A stretch of 7,630 nt of DNA from Brevundimonas sp. UBA986 (GTDB lineage: Bacteria; Pseudomonadota; Alphaproteobacteria; Caulobacterales; Caulobacteraceae), in assembly GCA_002292165.1 (NCBI GenBank), contig DBBK01000211.1, forward strand, positions 1 through 7,630, read 5' to 3'. A program made the position numbers and the translations under genes. Positions 5,024 to 7,630 of the stretch are shown here, piece after piece (position 1 is the stretch's first letter; the number at the start of each line of letters is the position of its first letter). Under the pieces are notes generated by a model. The model was not told where the DNA came from. It saw only the letters and a program-made list of their open reading frames with translations, and did no database searches.

Positions 5024-7630
5024 ATGGACGCAAGGGCGTTCCTCGGACGACTGGCGGCGACCGACGCCCTTCTGGCGCGGCTGGCCCGGTCGCGTCCGCA
5101 GCCGCTCGGTGTCAACATCCTGACGGGCCTGGCTTTCGCGGCCGTGTTCCTGGCCTTGCGTTGGGCGCTGCAGGCCTTCTATCCGGCCAATACCGGTTTC
5201 ATGATCCTGTTGCCCGGGATCATCCTGGCGGCCCTCGCGGCCGGGCGGATCGCGGGTCTTTCGGCCATGGCCGCCAGCCTGATCGGCGGCTGGGTGCTGG
5301 TGGGCGCCTCGGGCGCGACACGTCTGATGGATCCGCAAGGCCAGGCCTCGACCGTCAACTTCATGATGGTCGGAATCTTCGCGGCCCTGGTGGCGGCCTC
5401 CCTGAGAAAGACCGTCAACTCCCTGGACGACACCGTCGCGGCCCTGAAGGCGTCGGACGTCCGCATGGGCCAGACCGAGCTGGAGCTGGCCGCCATCATC
5501 GAACAGGCCTCGGCCGGCATCGCCCGGGTCAGCCTGGACGGCGTGGTGGAGACGGCCAACCGCCGCTTCGCCGAAATCCTGGGCACGACCGAGGCCAGGC
5601 TGATCGGAGCGCGGACCGGGGACGTCACCCATCCCGACGACATCGCCCCGACCAAGGCCCTGCTGGCCTCGACCCTGGTCGGCGGGGCGGGCCAGATCGA
5701 GAAGCGCTACTTCCGCGACGACGGGTCGATCGTCTGGGCCCTGACCAGCCTGCAACGGCTGCTGGGTCCGGACGGCAAGCCCCAGGGCTTCATCGCCGTC
5801 ATCGTCGACATCTCCGAAGCCAAACAGACCGAGGCCGCCCTGCGCGAGAGCGAGGAGCGGTTCCGCCTGATGGCCGACACCGCCCCCTCCCCGGTCTGGC
5901 TGACCAATGCCGAGGGCGAGGTGGAGTTTGTCAACGCGGCCCTGGCGGCCTTCTACGGCGGCCCCGCCAAGGCGGTTCACGGCCACGTCTGGCGCGATTC
6001 CATGCATCCGGACGATCTGGCGGAGGTCGCGGCAATCCAGGCCGAGGCCCGGCCGCTGCGCAAACCCTATGGTTTCGAGGCCCGCTTCCGTCGGCACGAC
6101 GGCGAATGGCGCTGGATGCGGATTTCGGTCAATCCGCGCTTCGACGGGCAGGACCGCTTCCAGGGCTATGTCGGGATGTCGTTCGACCTCACGGAGACGC
6201 GTCAGGCCATCGAGGCCATGGCGCGTCAGGCCCAGCGCCAGCGCTTCGTCCTGACCCTCAGCGACACCCTGCGCGAGCTGACCGACACCGATGACGTCAT
6301 GTCCGTGATCAACCGCGCGCTCGGCGAGCGGCTGGGCGTCAACCGCGTCGGCTTCGGCGAGCTGGACGCCGAGGCGGGCGTCTGGCGCCTGGCCAGGGAC
6401 TGGACCTCCGGCGTGGCCTCCAACCAGGGCGAACTGCCGGTCTCGGACTTCGGCGACGCGGTCCGGGACGAGCTGTCCGACGGCGGTCTGGTCGCGGTCG
6501 ACGACGTCGCGGCCGATCCCCGCACAGCGCCCGACCTCGCCGCCCACATAGGGATCGAGGCCCTGGCCTTTGTCGCCGTCCCCCTGATGCGCGGCGGCCG
6601 CCTGCGCGCCTTCCTCAATGTGGCTTCGGCCCACCCCAGGGTCTGGACCGCCGACGAACTGGGCCTGATCGAGGAGGTCGCCGAGCGCGCCTGGGTCGAG
6701 GTCGAGCGCACCCGCGCCCAGGCCGAGGTCGTCGAGAGCGAGGCCCGCTTCCGCGCCATCGCCGACACCGCCCCGGTGCTGATCTGGGTGACCCAGCAGG
6801 ACCGCCAGCGCGCCTTCGTCAACCAGGCCTATGTCGCCTATATGGGCGGCGACTATGAAAGCGTCCGCACCGCTGACTGGCGCAGCTTCATCCACCCGGA
6901 CGATCAGGACCATCTGGTTCGCGAATCCCTGGCCGGAGAGGCTACGGGCCAGCCCTTCTCCCTGGAGGCCCGCTACCGGCATCATTCCGGCGAGTACCGC
7001 TGGCTGAAATCCTTCTCGCGCCCGCGCCTGGGTCCGGGAGGTCAGGTGCTGGGCTTCGTCGGCGTGGCCTTCGACGTCACCGACGCGCGCGAGGCCCAGG
7101 CGCTGCTGGCCGAATCCGAGGCCCGCTTCCGCACCGTCGCCGACAGTGCGCCCGCCCTGATCTGGATGACCGACGAACGTCCGGGGATCGTCTTCACCAA
7201 CAGGCGCTACAAGACCTTCTTCAACGTCGACGCCGAACAGATCCAGGACGACCGCTGGATGGGCTTCATCCATCCCGACGACCTGAAGATCTTCTCCCTG
7301 ACCTTCCTCAGGGCCTTCAAGGCGAGGGACAAGTTCGAGGCCGTGATGCGTGTCCAGCATCCGACCTTCGGTCAGCGCTGGCTGCGGTCCGAAGGCGTGC
7401 CGCGGTTCGACGCGACCGGCGCCTTCCAGGGCTATGTCGGCGCCAGCCTGGACATCACCGACGCCAAACGCGCCGAGGAAGACCTCAAGCGCATCAACGA
7501 GCTGCTGGAAGAGCGCGTCGGCGAGGCGCTGGCGGAAAAGGCCAAGGCCGAGGCCGACCTGATGCACGCGCAGCGGATGGAGGCGGTCGGCCGCCTGACC
7601 GGCGGGGTGGCCCACGACTTCAACAACCTG
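5024..7630 (+). CDS. Membrane-bound multi-PAS/GAF sensor histidine kinase, 3' truncated by window edge
   Basis: The frame is open from ATG 5024 to the last base (869 codons, no stop). An in-frame TGA at 5021-5023 directly before the ATG fixes the furthest upstream start, and GGGGGG precedes it. Order of parts: about four hydrophobic helices (about 30-49, 58-73, 76-95, 110-127), loosely like the KdpD-type DUF4118 membrane domain; PAS1 (about 155-265, IIEQASAGIARVSLDG); PAS2 (about 280-390); GAF (about 408-565, RELTDTDDVMSVINRALGE); PAS3 (about 576-688); PAS4 (about 702-813); a charged helical linker (about 817-850); then the H-box GRLTGGVAHDFNNL with phosphoacceptor His864. PAS2-4 share SExRFRxxADxAP, HPDD and a GY/FVG...D(I/V/L)T end, typical of PAS_3 folds. 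No LOV flavin-cysteine motif is seen. The ATPase domain, and any receiver domain (common after HDFNNL boxes), lie beyond the edge. Signal and partner are unknown. It is divergent from dps and has an EcfG-type promoter match upstream, suggesting stress-linked expression. Confidence 0.93.
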   Translation, partial: MDARAFLGRLAATDALLARLARSRPQPLGVNILTGLAFAAVFLALRWALQAFYPANTGFMILLPGIILAALAAGRIAGLSAMAASLIGGWVLVGASGATRLMDPQGQASTVNFMMVGIFAALVAASLRKTVNSLDDTVAALKASDVRMGQTELELAAIIEQASAGIARVSLDGVVETANRRFAEILGTTEARLIGARTGDVTHPDDIAPTKALLASTLVGGAGQIEKRYFRDDGSIVWALTSLQRLLGPDGKPQGFIAVIVDISEAKQTEAALRESEERFRLMADTAPSPVWLTNAEGEVEFVNAALAAFYGGPAKAVHGHVWRDSMHPDDLAEVAAIQAEARPLRKPYGFEARFRRHDGEWRWMRISVNPRFDGQDRFQGYVGMSFDLTETRQAIEAMARQAQRQRFVLTLSDTLRELTDTDDVMSVINRALGERLGVNRVGFGELDAEAGVWRLARDWTSGVASNQGELPVSDFGDAVRDELSDGGLVAVDDVAADPRTAPDLAAHIGIEALAFVAVPLMRGGRLRAFLNVASAHPRVWTADELGLIEEVAERAWVEVERTRAQAEVVESEARFRAIADTAPVLIWVTQQDRQRAFVNQAYVAYMGGDYESVRTADWRSFIHPDDQDHLVRESLAGEATGQPFSLEARYRHHSGEYRWLKSFSRPRLGPGGQVLGFVGVAFDVTDAREAQALLAESEARFRTVADSAPALIWMTDERPGIVFTNRRYKTFFNVDAEQIQDDRWMGFIHPDDLKIFSLTFLRAFKARDKFEAVMRVQHPTFGQRWLRSEGVPRFDATGAFQGYVGASLDITDAKRAEEDLKRINELLEERVGEALAEKAKAEADLMHAQRMEAVGRLTGGVAHDFNNL

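Noticed and set aside
4975..6294. 439-codon plus-strand open frame overlapping the kinase
   Set aside because: It is Arg/Gly/Pro-rich, out of frame with the kinase, and has no domain or hydrophobic pattern. It is a frame-shifted shadow.
4865..7615. Very long (916-codon) open frame on the minus strand opposite the kinase
   Set aside because: The plus-strand frame gives a clear kinase with PAS, GAF and H-box motifs. The antisense product is a Gly/Asp/Gln/Val-rich mirror of biased codons with no recognisable domain, a common artefact in GC-rich genomes.

Overview
The window is GC-rich with strong G/C third-position bias. Its gene content is typical of an alphaproteobacterium, most likely in or near Caulobacterales (a Caulobacter, Brevundimonas or Phenylobacterium type). 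This rests on overall composition, the protein families, and a good match to an alphaproteobacterial EcfG/SigT promoter upstream of the kinase gene. The genus is an inference, not a demonstrated fact.

Layout. Bases 1-1788 (+) hold the 3' nine-tenths of the biotin-carrying alpha subunit of methylcrotonoyl-CoA carboxylase (leucine catabolism), cut by the left edge. A strong RNA hairpin (1843-1872) follows, then a small, so far unnamed 57-residue membrane-protein ORF (1881-2054, +). Facing it, with a single base between the two stop codons, is a three-gene minus-strand block. Read in its own direction this is dps (4822-4343), a hairpin terminator candidate, a SleB-family cell-wall hydrolase (4235-3075) and a UDP-glucuronate 4-epimerase-like NAD-dependent epimerase (3066-2056). 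The last two are separated by 8 bases and are very probably co-transcribed, giving an envelope pair: one peptidoglycan enzyme and one sugar-nucleotide enzyme.

A 201-base divergent region (4823-5023) separates dps from a large plus-strand sensor histidine kinase (5024 to the right edge). The kinase has a membrane-embedded N-terminus, then PAS-PAS-GAF-PAS-PAS, and the window ends within its phosphoacceptor H-box. The divergent region contains a perfect GGAAC-N16-CGTT element pointing at the kinase and a one-mismatch copy pointing at dps. A link of both genes to the general stress response is therefore plausible.

I see no tRNA, rRNA, CRISPR array, insertion sequence, phage gene or toxin/defence module. 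No clearly new multi-gene system is visible. The least explained items are the small membrane ORF with its Shine-Dalgarno buried in a hairpin, and the facing stress-type promoters between dps and the kinase.
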